Assembly: GCF_001428125.1 (NCBI RefSeq)
Contig: NZ_LMSM01000008.1
Coordinates: 293,185 to 357,184, forward strand
From: Nocardioides sp. Soil774
GTDB taxonomy: Bacteria > Actinomycetota > Actinomycetes > Propionibacteriales > Nocardioidaceae
Length of the DNA stretch: 64,000 bases
Direction of reading: 5' to 3'
The first letter of the stretch is position 1, and every line of letters starts with the position of its first letter. Positions 1 to 7,766 of this stretch are shown one piece after another. The notes beneath the pieces are model-generated. The model saw only the letters and a program-made list of their open reading frames with translations. It was not told the DNA's origin and searched no databases. Made by a program: the position numbers and the translations under genes.

Positions 1-168
1 GGCGATCGCGTCCTTCGACAGCAGCATCGAGCCCAGCACGCTCTGCTCCGCGGCGTTGTCCTGCGGAGGGGTGCGGTCACCGGCCGAGCGCGGCGAGTGA
101 CCCGGCTCGTAGGCCGCGGGTCCGTCGCCCCAGGCCTCGTCGGTGTCGCCCTCGAAGGTGATGCTCAC
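1..168 (-). CDS. dnaB: Replicative DNA helicase DnaB, N-terminal 56 codons (partial)
   Basis: DnaB is the hexameric 5'-3' helicase that unwinds DNA ahead of the replisome. Only the amino end is in the window; the gene runs off the left edge. The reverse strand from a GTG at 168 reads about 35 acidic, low-complexity residues and then PPQDNAAEQSVLGSMLLSKD, the start of the DnaB N-terminal domain (family pattern: P-x-x-x-x-AEQ-x-VLG-x-x-L). A GAGGGG ribosome-binding sequence sits at 175-180. The position beside rplI-rpsR-ssb-rpsF is usual for actinobacteria, here separated from them by the metal-transport and exporter genes. The spacer upstream contains three perfect DnaA boxes, an unusual arrangement. 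Start choice is confident from the RBS; identity is high despite the truncation. Confidence 0.9.
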   Translation of the reverse strand, partial: MSITFEGDTDEAWGDGPAAYEPGHSPRSAGDRTPPQDNAAEQSVLGSMLLSKDAIA

Positions 169-347
169 CGTGGTCCCCTCACTGTCCGTTCCCCGAGCCC
201 TCGCCCACGACGGTAGGGCCGGGCACCGACATCGCCGGCACCGTGGCCACCGCCGTCGGCACACGTGCGCCGACCCAGCTCCGCGATCACTGGACGCGCG
301 AGACCGTACGTCGTCGGGACCGTCCCGGGGAAGTCGGGAAGCCCAAG

Positions 348-435
348 TTGTCCACAGGTTCTGTGGACAACCTGGGCACTCAGGTGGACGACACGCCTGC
401 ACCGGTGCACACGACGTGGAGGGGCCTGTGGACAA
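348..435. promoter_or_regulatory. Cluster of three perfect DnaA boxes upstream of dnaB
   Basis: TTGTCCACA at 348-356 and its reverse complement TGTGGACAA at 362-370 and 427-435 all match the actinobacterial DnaA-box consensus. The first two form a 23-bp inverted pair with a 5-nt centre. They lie 180-270 bp upstream of the dnaB start. Likely roles are DnaA control of dnaB or DnaA titration; both are inference. Confidence 0.65.
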
Positions 436-550
436 ACCAGGAGACCGACCACCAAAACGTCCTCTGACCTGCACCTATGTCATTCACACGCTGTGGAGGA
501 AAATCAGTGGGCCGGTCTGTGCGTTCACCTGTCCGCCATCTGGAAGTCGC

Positions 551-567
551 CTGTTGCTTTGTCGACA
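551..567 (+). repeat. Short dispersed repeat, copy 1
   Basis: CTGTTGCTTTGTCGACA matches 16 of 17 bases of the copy at 42465-42481 and closely resembles the copy inside dnaA (48622-48638). This copy lacks the longer left flank shared by the other two. Confidence 0.45.
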
Positions 568-618
568 CGGCTTCGTGACGCCTGCCACGGCCCCATCATC
601 CACACCGCCATTCACAGG

Positions 619-634
619 TAGTCCCAACGGACTA
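619..634 (-). terminator. Candidate terminator hairpin of the cbi operon
   Basis: TAGTCC-CAAC-GGACTA is a perfect 6-bp hairpin 42 nt beyond the cbiO stop in the direction of transcription. A second weak GC hairpin (ACAGC/GCTGT, 638-655) is next to it. There is no T-tract, so this is tentative. Confidence 0.3.
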
Positions 635-675
635 TGTACAGCTGCGGCCGGCTGTCAGTACGTGCGCGGTGCGCC

Positions 676-1416
676 TCAGCAGGCGTGCGGGTCGAAGCCG
701 AACGGCAGCTCGAGCCGGTGGGCCTTCATCAGCGCGTCGTCGGTGAGGACGTCGAGCGTGCGTCCCTCCGCGGCGACCACTCCGCCCGAGAGCACGATCG
801 ATCGCGGGCACAGCTGCAGCGCGTAGGGCAGGTCGTGGGTGACCATCACCAGGGTGACGTCCAGGCTAGTGAGGATGTCGGCGAGCTCGCGCCGCGACGC
901 CGGGTCGAGGTTCGAGCTCGGCTCGTCGAGGACGATGACCTCCGGCTCCATCACCAGCACCGTGGCGACCGCGACCCGGCGCCGCTGACCGAAGGAGAGG
1001 TGGTGCGGCGGACGGTCGGCGAAGTCCGCCATGCCGACCATGTCGAGCGCGGCCATCACGCGCCGGTCGAGCTCGACGCCGCGGATCCCCAGGTTGCGTG
1101 GCCCGAAGGCCACGTCGTCGCGCACGCTGCCCATGAAGAGCTGGTCGTCGGGGTCCTGGAAGACGATCCCGACGCGCCGGCGGACCTCGGCAAGGTTGTC
1201 CTTCACCACGGGCAGGCCTGACACGCTGACCGTGCCCCGGCCGGGCAGGAGGATGCCGTTGAGGTGCAGCACGAGGGTGGTCTTGCCGGCACCGTTGGGG
1301 CCCAGCACCGCCACCCGCTCGCCGCGGTGCACGTGCAGGTCCACGCCGAACAGCGCCTGGTGGCCATCGGGGTAGGCGAACGCGACGCCCTGGAGGTCCA
1401 GCACGGGCGTGGTCAT
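676..1416 (-). CDS. cbiO: Energy-coupling cobalt/nickel transporter ATPase CbiO
   Basis: Cytoplasmic ATPase of an energy-coupling-factor transporter; with CbiM, N and Q it drives uptake of Co2+ or Ni2+. The 246-residue protein has all ABC motifs: Walker A GPNGAGKTT (39-47), Q-loop FQDPDDQ (86-92, with the DPDDQLF of this subfamily), signature LSFGQ (140-144; F replaces the usual G/S), Walker B VIVLDEP (160-166) and switch His194. Its ATG (1416) overlaps the cbiQ stop by 4 bp, so translation is probably coupled. Last gene of cbiMNQO. The Q and M partners indicate metal rather than vitamin transport; Co versus Ni cannot be told from sequence. Confidence 0.93.
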   Translation of the reverse strand: MTTPVLDLQGVAFAYPDGHQALFGVDLHVHRGERVAVLGPNGAGKTTLVLHLNGILLPGRGTVSVSGLPVVKDNLAEVRRRVGIVFQDPDDQLFMGSVRDDVAFGPRNLGIRGVELDRRVMAALDMVGMADFADRPPHHLSFGQRRRVAVATVLVMEPEVIVLDEPSSNLDPASRRELADILTSLDVTLVMVTHDLPYALQLCPRSIVLSGGVVAAEGRTLDVLTDDALMKAHRLELPFGFDPHAC

Positions 1417-2081
1417 CGGCGCGCACCGGGGTCGTAGCCCCGCGAGACCATGGCGAGGTGGACGCGCTCGCCGCGCTCGAAGGACCGGATGAACAACGCT
1501 CCCACCGAGCGGCCGAGGACCGGCCAGTGGCGCGGGTCGCGCGCAGAGAATCCGCGCGACTCCCGGGCGGTCCTCATCCGACCGAGCTCGTCGGTGACCA
1601 CCTCGAGGTAGCGGACCATGAAGCCCATGATCTGCACCAGCTGCGCCGGCACCCGGAGCCGCTCGAGGCCCGCGAGGAGCTCGCGCGGGTCGGTCGTCGC
1701 GGCGAGCAGGAGGCTGGCCAGCACACCGAAGGTCGCCTTGACGACCAGCGCTGCCGCTGCCGCCAGACCCGGCTCGCTCACCGTGAGGACCCCGAGCTCG
1801 ACCCGCGGTCCGCTGGCCACCCAGGGAAGCACCACGGCGAACACGAGCACCGGGGTCTCGATGACCATCCGACGCGCCAGGTACGAGGCCGGCACGCCGG
1901 ACAGCGCGACCAGCACGGCGAGCACCGCGGCGTACGTCGCGAAGGCAGGCAGCCAGGACAGCGGGGTCGCCACGACGACGAGCATGAAGCCGACCAGCGC
2001 GGCGACCTTGAGGTGCGCAGGAGCCCGGTGGATCGGGGAGTGGCCGTGGAAGTGCAGGCGGTGTCCGTGCGGTGCGCCCAT
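1413..2081 (-). CDS. cbiQ: Energy-coupling cobalt/nickel transporter transmembrane protein CbiQ
   Basis: The T (EcfT-type) membrane component that couples the ATPase to the substrate-binding CbiM. 222 residues with a His-rich amino end (HGHRLHFHGHSPIHR), several hydrophobic helices, and the cytoplasmic coupling segments with A-R-x-S/R-G motifs (ARESRGF and SRGYDPG near the C-terminus) that contact CbiO. The ATG at 2081 shares one base with the TGA of cbiN (TGATG), and the stop overlaps cbiO by 4 bp. An in-frame upstream extension to 2438 was rejected because it runs antiparallel through cbiN and would be non-hydrophobic and Arg/Gly-rich. Confidence 0.92.
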   Translation of the reverse strand: MGAPHGHRLHFHGHSPIHRAPAHLKVAALVGFMLVVVATPLSWLPAFATYAAVLAVLVALSGVPASYLARRMVIETPVLVFAVVLPWVASGPRVELGVLTVSEPGLAAAAALVVKATFGVLASLLLAATTDPRELLAGLERLRVPAQLVQIMGFMVRYLEVVTDELGRMRTARESRGFSARDPRHWPVLGRSVGALFIRSFERGERVHLAMVSRGYDPGARR

Positions 2082-2395
2082 CACTCGTCCTCCGCGCCCG
2101 CACGCGACACGGGCCGGCGCAGCCGGAACAACAGGGTCGACACGGCAAGGACCACGAGGCACCCGAGCACCCCGGCCAGGCCGCCCGACCAGCGCGGGTG
2201 CCCCAGGCCGGGCACCTCGTAGCCCGCCAGCGGCCCACCGGCCGCAGCCTGCTCCGAGGACGAGAACCCGAGGTCGACCGCGACGCTGGTGAGGCCGTCG
2301 GGACTGTTCGACGCGTAGTGGCTGACCACCCCCGCGACCAGGAGCGCGATCCCCAGCACGACTGCCAGCACGACCCGGGTCGGCGGGCGCCTCAT
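2081..2395 (-). CDS. cbiN: PDGLE-domain protein, CbiN-like component
   Basis: 104-residue small membrane protein: one amino-terminal helix, an extracellular loop with SPDGLTSVAVDLGFS (a PDGLE-type motif, residues about 30-45) and a second helix before a basic tail. CbiN/PDGLE proteins assist CbiM in metal loading in Co/Ni ECF transporters. It overlaps cbiM by 4 bp (ATGA) and cbiQ by 1 bp. It matches the PDGLE-type rather than the classical enterobacterial CbiN, so the symbol names the role more than strict orthology. Confidence 0.82.
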   Translation of the reverse strand: MRRPPTRVVLAVVLGIALLVAGVVSHYASNSPDGLTSVAVDLGFSSSEQAAAGGPLAGYEVPGLGHPRWSGGLAGVLGCLVVLAVSTLLFRLRRPVSRAGAEDE

Positions 2396-3078
2396 GCCGC
2401 CACCATCCTGGTCTCCAGCTCGCGGGAGACGAGCACACCCCGCGCGCCGCGGACCAGGTCGGGACGGACCCCCATGATCCCGGCGACCACGACGAAGGTG
2501 ATGACGGCCTCGCCGGCGCCGATCAACAGGTGCACCCCGAGCATCGCCGTCAGCAGGGTGTCGAACGGGATCGGCACGACGCCTCCCACGGAGTAGAGCA
2601 GCACGAAGGTCGCGGCACTCGTCGCCACCGACGCGAGCGCTGCCAGCGCCGCGGCCGGTGCGACCATCGAGACCCGCTTCGGCAGGAGCACCTGGGCGGC
2701 CAGGAAGACCAGGTGGGCCGTGACCACCGCCACCACACCCATCAGCACCACGTTGGTGCCGAGGGCGGTGATGCCGCCGTCCGCGAACAGCAACGACTGG
2801 ACGACGATGACCACCGTCATGCACAGGAGCCCGGTGAAGGGGCCGACCAGCACGGTGGTCATCGCACCGCCCAGCAGGTGACCGCTGGTGCCCCCGGCCA
2901 CGGGGAAGTTGATCATCTGCCCGGCGAACACGAACGTCGCGATGATGCCGGCCAGGGGCGCCACCCGGTCGTCGAGCTCCCGGCGTGCACCCCGCAGCGC
3001 GAGGGCGACGGCCGCGGCTGCGACGCCTGCGGTGGCGAGCGACGTCGGGGCGTCGAGGAATCCGTCGGGGACGTGCAT
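2392..3078 (-). CDS. cbiM: Cobalt/nickel ECF transporter substrate-binding membrane protein CbiM
   Basis: The S-component that binds the metal. The 228-residue protein begins MHVPDGFLD; this CbiM start matters because the free amino group and His2 coordinate the metal in characterised CbiM/NikM proteins. Further family features are AGQMINFPVAGGTSGHLLGG (about 52-71), with conserved His, and six to seven hydrophobic helices. ATG at 3078 follows GGGAGG. First gene of the cbiMNQO operon, with a Nur-like palindrome 16 nt upstream. Upstream in-frame starts would bury His2 and are rejected. Confidence 0.95.
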   Translation of the reverse strand: MHVPDGFLDAPTSLATAGVAAAAVALALRGARRELDDRVAPLAGIIATFVFAGQMINFPVAGGTSGHLLGGAMTTVLVGPFTGLLCMTVVIVVQSLLFADGGITALGTNVVLMGVVAVVTAHLVFLAAQVLLPKRVSMVAPAAALAALASVATSAATFVLLYSVGGVVPIPFDTLLTAMLGVHLLIGAGEAVITFVVVAGIMGVRPDLVRGARGVLVSRELETRMVAA

Positions 3079-3093
3079 GGTGACCTCCCGGTC

Positions 3094-3116
3094 CTGTTGC
3101 ACACGATGTGCAACAG
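3094..3116. promoter_or_regulatory. Perfect palindrome, Nur/Fur-like operator in front of cbiM
   Basis: CTGTTGCACA and TGTGCAACAG are perfect 10-bp arms around CGA. The core TTGCA-N7-TGCAA fits the Streptomyces nickel regulator Nur consensus (TTGCAA-N5-TTGCAA). It lies just ahead of the cbiM RBS, where a bound repressor would block transcription. No Nur gene is in the window. Reading it as metal-responsive repression of uptake is inference. Confidence 0.6.
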
Positions 3117-3184
3117 CAGTGGTTCGGCACCGGGACCCCGGCGGATGGGGTCGTCGCACCACGTGATGTGACGCGGGTCTCCCC

Positions 3185-4681
3185 TCACAGTCCGATGAGC
3201 GTGCGCACCACGACGCCGGTGCCGACCGCGCAGATGCCGAGGGCGGCGCCATACTTCAAGATCGTGCGGACGTTGCCCGCCAGGAAGCCCCGGCGCAGCG
3301 CCAACGTCTCCAGACGCAGGACGAGGTCGCGCGCCAGCAGGCCGACGGCCGCGAGGGAGGCAGCCATCCCGATGCCGAACGCGAGCACGAGCACGAAGCC
3401 GAACCATGCCCGCCCCAGGGCCACGGCGGCCAGGAGCAGCAGCAGCGCCGAGGGGCTCGGCACCAGGCCGCCGACGAGGCCCATCACCCACACCCCCCAC
3501 CGTCCTGGGGTCTTCTCGGGCTCGACGTGGTGCGGGGCATGTTCCGCGACCGCCACGGCCGTGGCAGCAGGAGCAGCAGAGGCCGGGTCGGCCGCAGGCT
3601 CGTGGTGCCCGTGCCCGTGGTCGTGCTCGTGCCCATGCCCGTGACCGTGGCCGTGCCCGTGACCATGCCCGTGCCCGTCACCGGCGCGCAGCTGGGCGAG
3701 CAGGTAGAGGCCGAGACCGACGATCAGCAGCCCGGTGCCGAGCGTGAGCCACGGGTAGATCCGCGCGGGCACGAACGCGCTGCTGATCGAGACCAGCGCA
3801 CCGAGCAGGAGGACCGAGCCGGTGTGCGCGACGGTCACGGCGCTGCCCACCGCGAGCGCGGAGCGGACCGAGCTCTCGCCGCGCTGGGACAGGTAGAAGG
3901 CCATCACCGTCTTGCCGTGGCCCGGGGACAGCGCGTGGGTCGCGCCGAGGGCCAGCGCCACGAGGATCGCAAGTCCTGCGGCGATCCAGCCCCCGTCGGC
4001 GAGGAGGCTGGTCGCCTGCGAGGAGAGCCACGAGCCGGTCGTCGACGTGGGACCGGAGGTGTCGTCACCCGGGAGGACTCCCGCGGGACCGCCCTCGGAG
4101 ATGGTCAGCGTGGCGCTGGTGACGTCCAACGGTGACTGCAGGAGGTCCTGCGGGTAGGACGTCAGCCGGTCGCTGGTGCTCTCGGACGGGACGTCGGAGG
4201 CGGTGAGGGTCATCTCGTCCCCGACCGCGGTGATCTCGCGCCACCCCACCGAACCGGGGGCGGTGTCGTCCTCGAAGGTCACCTGACCCGCGCCGACGTC
4301 GGCCGCGCCGGAGTAGCGACAGGTGATGCGGGTGATCGGCAGGCCACCCTCGCCGTCGGCGAGCGAGGCCGAGGAGTCCTGCACGGTGAGGCGTACGACG
4401 CTCCCGCCCGAGCGCAGGACCAGCCCACGCGCCGTCGAGGTGCACTCCCGCGCGGCGAGCGTGGGCAGGTCGTCGATGGCGTCGCCCAGCTGCGAGGTCG
4501 GGATCTCGGCGAGGTCGACCACGTGGTCGACCACGAAGCCGTCGGGGGACACCAGGATCCCGGTGTAGCGGTTGACGGTGAAGTTGCCGAGGGGGTGGGC
4601 GGACGCCGGCGCGGCCGAGACGACCACGCACGAGGCGATCGCACCGAGGGCCAGCACCAGCCGTGCGATGACGCGCATCAT
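3185..4681 (-). CDS. NicO-family nickel/cobalt exporter with His-rich loop
   Basis: Secreted-domain plus membrane protein of 498 residues. A signal peptide (about 1-28, cleaved near ASAHP) precedes an extracytoplasmic domain starting HPLGNFTVNRYTG. After about residue 240 come six membrane helices with NicO motifs HALSPGHGKT and a PSPSA second half. The loop between helices 3 and 4 is strikingly His-rich (Gly-His repeats, then HEHDHGHGHH), a probable metal-binding loop as in RcnA-like exporters. The MM start at 4681 overlaps the upstream TPR gene by 4 bp. Export is family-based; NicO members include both importers and exporters. Opposing CbiMNQO uptake next door suggests homeostasis of the same metal. 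Confidence 0.82.
   Translation of the reverse strand: MMRVIARLVLALGAIASCVVVSAAPASAHPLGNFTVNRYTGILVSPDGFVVDHVVDLAEIPTSQLGDAIDDLPTLAARECTSTARGLVLRSGGSVVRLTVQDSSASLADGEGGLPITRITCRYSGAADVGAGQVTFEDDTAPGSVGWREITAVGDEMTLTASDVPSESTSDRLTSYPQDLLQSPLDVTSATLTISEGGPAGVLPGDDTSGPTSTTGSWLSSQATSLLADGGWIAAGLAILVALALGATHALSPGHGKTVMAFYLSQRGESSVRSALAVGSAVTVAHTGSVLLLGALVSISSAFVPARIYPWLTLGTGLLIVGLGLYLLAQLRAGDGHGHGHGHGHGHGHGHEHDHGHGHHEPAADPASAAPAATAVAVAEHAPHHVEPEKTPGRWGVWVMGLVGGLVPSPSALLLLLAAVALGRAWFGFVLVLAFGIGMAASLAAVGLLARDLVLRLETLALRRGFLAGNVRTILKYGAALGICAVGTGVVVRTLIGL
3607..3682 (-). repeat. Low-complexity Gly-His repeat inside the NicO gene
   Basis: Tandem GTG/CCC-rich hexamers encode the alternating Gly-His loop of the exporter. 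Such runs are prone to slippage, so His number may vary between strains. Confidence 0.7.
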
Positions 4682-5985
4682 CGGCCGGTCCCGACGGTGC
4701 GCAGCGTCTCGCGCGCCTCGGCACGCTGCCAGGGCGAGAGCCCCGGGTCGAGGTCGAGGCCGCGGCGCAGGTGGGTGCGCGCGGCGGCGTCCATGCCGAG
4801 CGCTGCCTCGATGGTGCCGCGGTGGATCCAGAACCTGGCCTCGGGCGAGTCGAGCCGGGTCGCCTTGCGGGTGACCCCGAGCGCCTCCCGGTCGCGTCCG
4901 ACGCGGTGCAGGGCCCAGGCCAGGGCGTCGGCGACGTGGACGCTGGTGCGCTGGCGCCACTCCGCGCGCGCCTGCTCGAGGGCCTTCTCGGGCGAGCCGT
5001 GGTCGGCCTCGAAGAGCGCGGTCTCGAGGTCGGTGCGCACCCCGCTCGCGTCGAGCAGCCGGATGGTGGTGCGCACGACGGCGAACTGCGCATCGGCCTC
5101 GGCGGGCCGACCCAGGTGGAGCAACAGCTCACCGAGCTCGGTGAGGTACTCCGGCAGCGGCTGGCGGGCCACGACGTCCCGCCAGGTGGTGACCGCACCC
5201 TCCAGGTCGCCGCGCGCCGTCTGCAGGCGGGCGGTGGACACCAGGGCCGGCAGGTAGTCCGGAGAGGCCTCGAGGGCGACGTCGAGCTGACGCTGCGCGA
5301 GGCCGAGGCGGTCCTGCTTGCGCAGGATGTCGGCGTAGAGGGTGAGGGCGTACGCCTTGTCCGAGCGTGAGCCTGCGGCTGCCGTGCGCCGCAGCAGCGC
5401 ACCGGCGCGGTCGAGGTCGCCGCGCAGCTCGAAGGCGTAGGAGTAGCGCGCCGACACGGCCGTGCTCGGCTGGAGCCGGTCGGCGGTGCGCAGGGCCTTC
5501 AGCTGCTCGTCGTAGCGGCCGAGCTCGTTGAGAGCGTCGACGCGGATCGCGAGCGCACCGAGGTCGCGCGGGTTGATCGCCAGGGCGGCGTCAGCGCTGG
5601 TGAGGGCGTCGTGGAAGTCGTGGCGCGCGGCGGACACGGCGGCGCGGGCCGCGAGCGCGGAGAAGTTGTCGTCGGGCTCGACGTCGAACGACTTCGCGAC
5701 CGCGTCGTCGGCCTTCTGGTAGTAGGTCGCATTGCCGGTCAGGCGGGCCTGCTCGACGTAGCCGACGGCGAGGTTGGCCCACGACGCGTAGTCGCCCGGC
5801 ACCCGCCGCAGCGTGTCCTGCAGGGCCGCGATGCTCGTGGCCAGGTCCTGACCGGAGCCGGGCACGACCCGCGGGGCCGTCGTCGTAGGCGGGGCGGCGG
5901 CGGGCTCGGACGTGGTGGCGACACCGACACCACCGGAGACGGCGAGGACGAGGCCGACACCGACGACGATGAGGCTCCTGCGCAT
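4678..5985 (-). CDS. Secreted or anchored tetratricopeptide-repeat protein
   Basis: 435 residues with an N-terminal signal/anchor (MRRSLIVVGVGLVLAVSGGVG), a Pro/Thr-rich linker (about 30-45) and then an almost continuous TPR array: repeated A-x-x-x-x-x-A-x-x-L-N/D-P patterns, for example ALAINPRDLGALAIRVDALNELG and ATRLDSPEARFWIHRGTIEAALG (quoted in part here as family-type helical hairpins). TPR arrays are protein-binding scaffolds. Its stop overlaps the NicO gene start by 4 bp and a DUF4331 gene precedes it, so the three probably form one surface complex. No enzyme motif seen; function unknown. Confidence 0.78.
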   Translation of the reverse strand: MRRSLIVVGVGLVLAVSGGVGVATTSEPAAAPPTTTAPRVVPGSGQDLATSIAALQDTLRRVPGDYASWANLAVGYVEQARLTGNATYYQKADDAVAKSFDVEPDDNFSALAARAAVSAARHDFHDALTSADAALAINPRDLGALAIRVDALNELGRYDEQLKALRTADRLQPSTAVSARYSYAFELRGDLDRAGALLRRTAAAGSRSDKAYALTLYADILRKQDRLGLAQRQLDVALEASPDYLPALVSTARLQTARGDLEGAVTTWRDVVARQPLPEYLTELGELLLHLGRPAEADAQFAVVRTTIRLLDASGVRTDLETALFEADHGSPEKALEQARAEWRQRTSVHVADALAWALHRVGRDREALGVTRKATRLDSPEARFWIHRGTIEAALGMDAAARTHLRRGLDLDPGLSPWQRAEARETLRTVGTGR

Positions 5986-6031
5986 GGGGGCGTCCTTTCG
6001 GGAGAAGCGGTCCCGCGGGGTGCACGGGGAT

Positions 6032-6067
6032 GGTCCGGCCGCGCGACCGGGGTCGCGCGACCGGACC
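6032..6067 (-). terminator. Strong hairpin between DUF4331 and TPR genes
   Basis: GGTCCGG/CCGGACC outer stem (7 bp) and GCGCGACC/GGTCGCGC inner stem (8 bp) separated by a 2-nt mismatch, with a GG loop. It lies 8 nt past the DUF4331 stop. With no T-tract it may reduce read-through or protect the upstream mRNA rather than fully terminate. Confidence 0.5.
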
Positions 6068-6075
6068 GGGTGTGG

Positions 6076-7563
6076 TCAGTCCTTGCGGGTACGACGTGCA
6101 GCGCTGCCGACGCCCCCGACGAGAGCCAGCAGGCCCACGCCGATGAACGCGACCGAGCTCTTGCGACCCGGGATGACGTTCTCGAGCAGGCCGCCCCCGT
6201 TGGAGGACGCGGCCGGTGCACCGCTCTTCGAGGGGTGCGGGTCGGCGTTGCTGCCACTGGCCGGGAGAGCCAGGTAGGGGAACGTCGTGCCGAACGCGGT
6301 GTCGTTGGCGTCGACCCCGTCACCGAGGTCGTTGGCCGAGCCGACCAGCTCACCCTCGACGACCTGGAGCGCGATGTCGATGACGTCGTCCCCGAGTCGA
6401 CGGCCGTTGGGGAAGCCCTGCGTGTCGCCACCGATCACGCCGAGCCGGTTGGGCTGGGCGGTGACGGGGGTCGACATGTTCAGCCGCAGCTGCTCGCTGG
6501 GCGTCACCTTGCCCTTGGCCTTGTTGAGGCCCTTGACGCCGGTGAGGAACACCGACACGAGGTCGTTGCGCGGGGTCTTCGGTGCGTCGATGCCGTAGAC
6601 ACCCTCGACGAGCCTGGGCAGCTCGGGGTTGGTGACGTACTTCAGCGCGGCACCGTCCTGCGTCGGCTTGGAGGCGTTGAACGCGTCCTTGAGCTTCAGC
6701 GGGATGACCACCTCGTTGACCAGGGGGTTGCCCAGGCGCGAGACCTGTTGGAACTTGCCGTTGGCGCCCTTCTTCTGCGTGGTCGACCAGGTGCCGATGA
6801 CGGGGTTCTTCTTGGCGTTGCCGTTCTTGGCGAGCCACTTCTGCGGCACCTGCAGCGCCACCGACTGGACGTTGAACCCGGCCAGCGTGTCGTCACCGGC
6901 CTCCGACAGGTCACCGCCGTAGAGCAGGTCGAAGACCCGGAGGTCGAGGAAGAACGGGTCCTCGGCCTGCCCGGCGAAGGACTTGACGTCCTTCGCGGGC
7001 GACGTGACCGCCTGCTTGCGCAGCGCGGCGTAGTTGGGCATCGACGCCTTGCCGATGTCGGACGGTGCCACGCGCTTCTTGCGCACGATCGTCTTGGTCT
7101 TGCCGGACTTGCTGATCCGCACCAGCTTGTAGGTCTGGTAGTAGTTCAGGTTCTTGTCCGTCAGGGACGTGACGGGACCCGTGGCTGCAAGGAACGTGTC
7201 CTTGGTGACGTAGTGGTCCTTGAAGGTCCAGCGGAAGGTCACGTCGGGCTTCGCGTCGGCGTTGTTGTCCACGTGGATGTCGTACTGGGCGTCGGTCGCG
7301 AAGCTGTAGAAGTTCGGACCACCTGCCGGCTCCTCGAAGGGCAGCCAGTTGGCGACCAGCGTGACGGTGTTCTGCGCCTCCGGACTGCGGAAGGCGTAGA
7401 GGTCGGTCGTGTCGTACTGCGGGGTCCCGGAGATGAGCGGGGCCTCACGGTGGCTCGACGCGGTCGCGGCCATCGGACCGACGCCGGCGAGGCCGACAGC
7501 CGTCAGCAGTCCGCCTGCGCAGGCCAGGGCCACAGCCCCGTGCCGCTTGGTGGGTCGTGTCAT
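6076..7563 (-). CDS. DUF4331 family secreted, membrane-anchored protein
   Basis: 495 residues: signal peptide (about 1-36, ending near ATASSHREAP), a long DUF4331 domain beginning SSHREAPLISGTPQYDTTDL and containing TDLYAF and DIHVDNNADAKPDVTFRW, then a Ser/Gly linker, one C-terminal helix (about 468-486) and a basic RRTRKD tail. No LPxTG motif was seen. The ATG at 7563 is chosen because AAGGAG lies 9 nt upstream; a TTG two codons earlier is too close to that RBS. The biochemical role of DUF4331 is unknown to me. Its linkage to TPR and NicO genes implies a shared extracytoplasmic task, possibly metal-related (inference). Confidence 0.8.
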   Translation of the reverse strand: MTRPTKRHGAVALACAGGLLTAVGLAGVGPMAATASSHREAPLISGTPQYDTTDLYAFRSPEAQNTVTLVANWLPFEEPAGGPNFYSFATDAQYDIHVDNNADAKPDVTFRWTFKDHYVTKDTFLAATGPVTSLTDKNLNYYQTYKLVRISKSGKTKTIVRKKRVAPSDIGKASMPNYAALRKQAVTSPAKDVKSFAGQAEDPFFLDLRVFDLLYGGDLSEAGDDTLAGFNVQSVALQVPQKWLAKNGNAKKNPVIGTWSTTQKKGANGKFQQVSRLGNPLVNEVVIPLKLKDAFNASKPTQDGAALKYVTNPELPRLVEGVYGIDAPKTPRNDLVSVFLTGVKGLNKAKGKVTPSEQLRLNMSTPVTAQPNRLGVIGGDTQGFPNGRRLGDDVIDIALQVVEGELVGSANDLGDGVDANDTAFGTTFPYLALPASGSNADPHPSKSGAPAASSNGGGLLENVIPGRKSSVAFIGVGLLALVGGVGSAARRTRKD

Positions 7564-7753
7564 GAGCAACTACTCCTTGATGTCGGCCCGGTCGCGGCCT
7601 GTGGGGCCTGCCCGGGCAGCCCGGAACTCATCACGGAGCCGGGGTGCGGTGTGTTCGCGGTCACGCCCGTTGCGGATTGGTCTCCTCCGCCTCGTCTCCT
7701 TCGTGCGGCGCACACCTCGCCGGGTGCTCGACGGCGCCGCCTCGTCGGCGGCC

Positions 7754-7759
7754 TAGCCT
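7754..7759 (+). promoter_or_regulatory. -10 element TAGCCT for a leaderless MATE transcript
   Basis: TAGCCT ends 7 nt before the GTG at 7767 and no SD sequence precedes the GTG, the arrangement of actinobacterial leaderless promoters. Confidence 0.5.
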
Positions 7760-7766
7760 GAGCACC

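Larger units (their letters stand above)
169..675. other. dnaB-cbiO spacer, no gene seen
   Basis: A 507-nt stretch in which I see no convincing gene. It holds three perfect DnaA boxes (348-435), a 12-bp palindrome TGCACCGGTGCA (398-409), one copy of a short dispersed repeat (551-567) and small hairpins close to the end of cbiO. The dnaB promoter should lie here but I cannot assign it. The open frames here have no recognisable domain or RBS. Confidence 0.6.

Noticed and set aside
3079..3184. Cobalamin or NiCo riboswitch ahead of cbiM
   Set aside because: Only 106 nt, no B12-box-like conserved core; a palindromic protein operator explains the symmetric sequence better.
6076..7563. DUF4331 protein as a sortase substrate
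   Set aside because: Its C-terminus has a helix and basic tail but no LPxTG-like or LPTAV motif before it, so simple membrane anchoring is more likely.
7608..7619. CTGCCCGGGCAG palindrome between DUF4331 and MATE genes
   Set aside because: Short and GC-only; such palindromes are expected by chance in this composition and no second copy was seen.
5611..7761. 716-codon forward open frame across the TPR and DUF4331 genes
   Set aside because: Composition (E/R/V/G/D) of an antisense shadow, no RBS, and real genes with signal peptides lie on the other strand.
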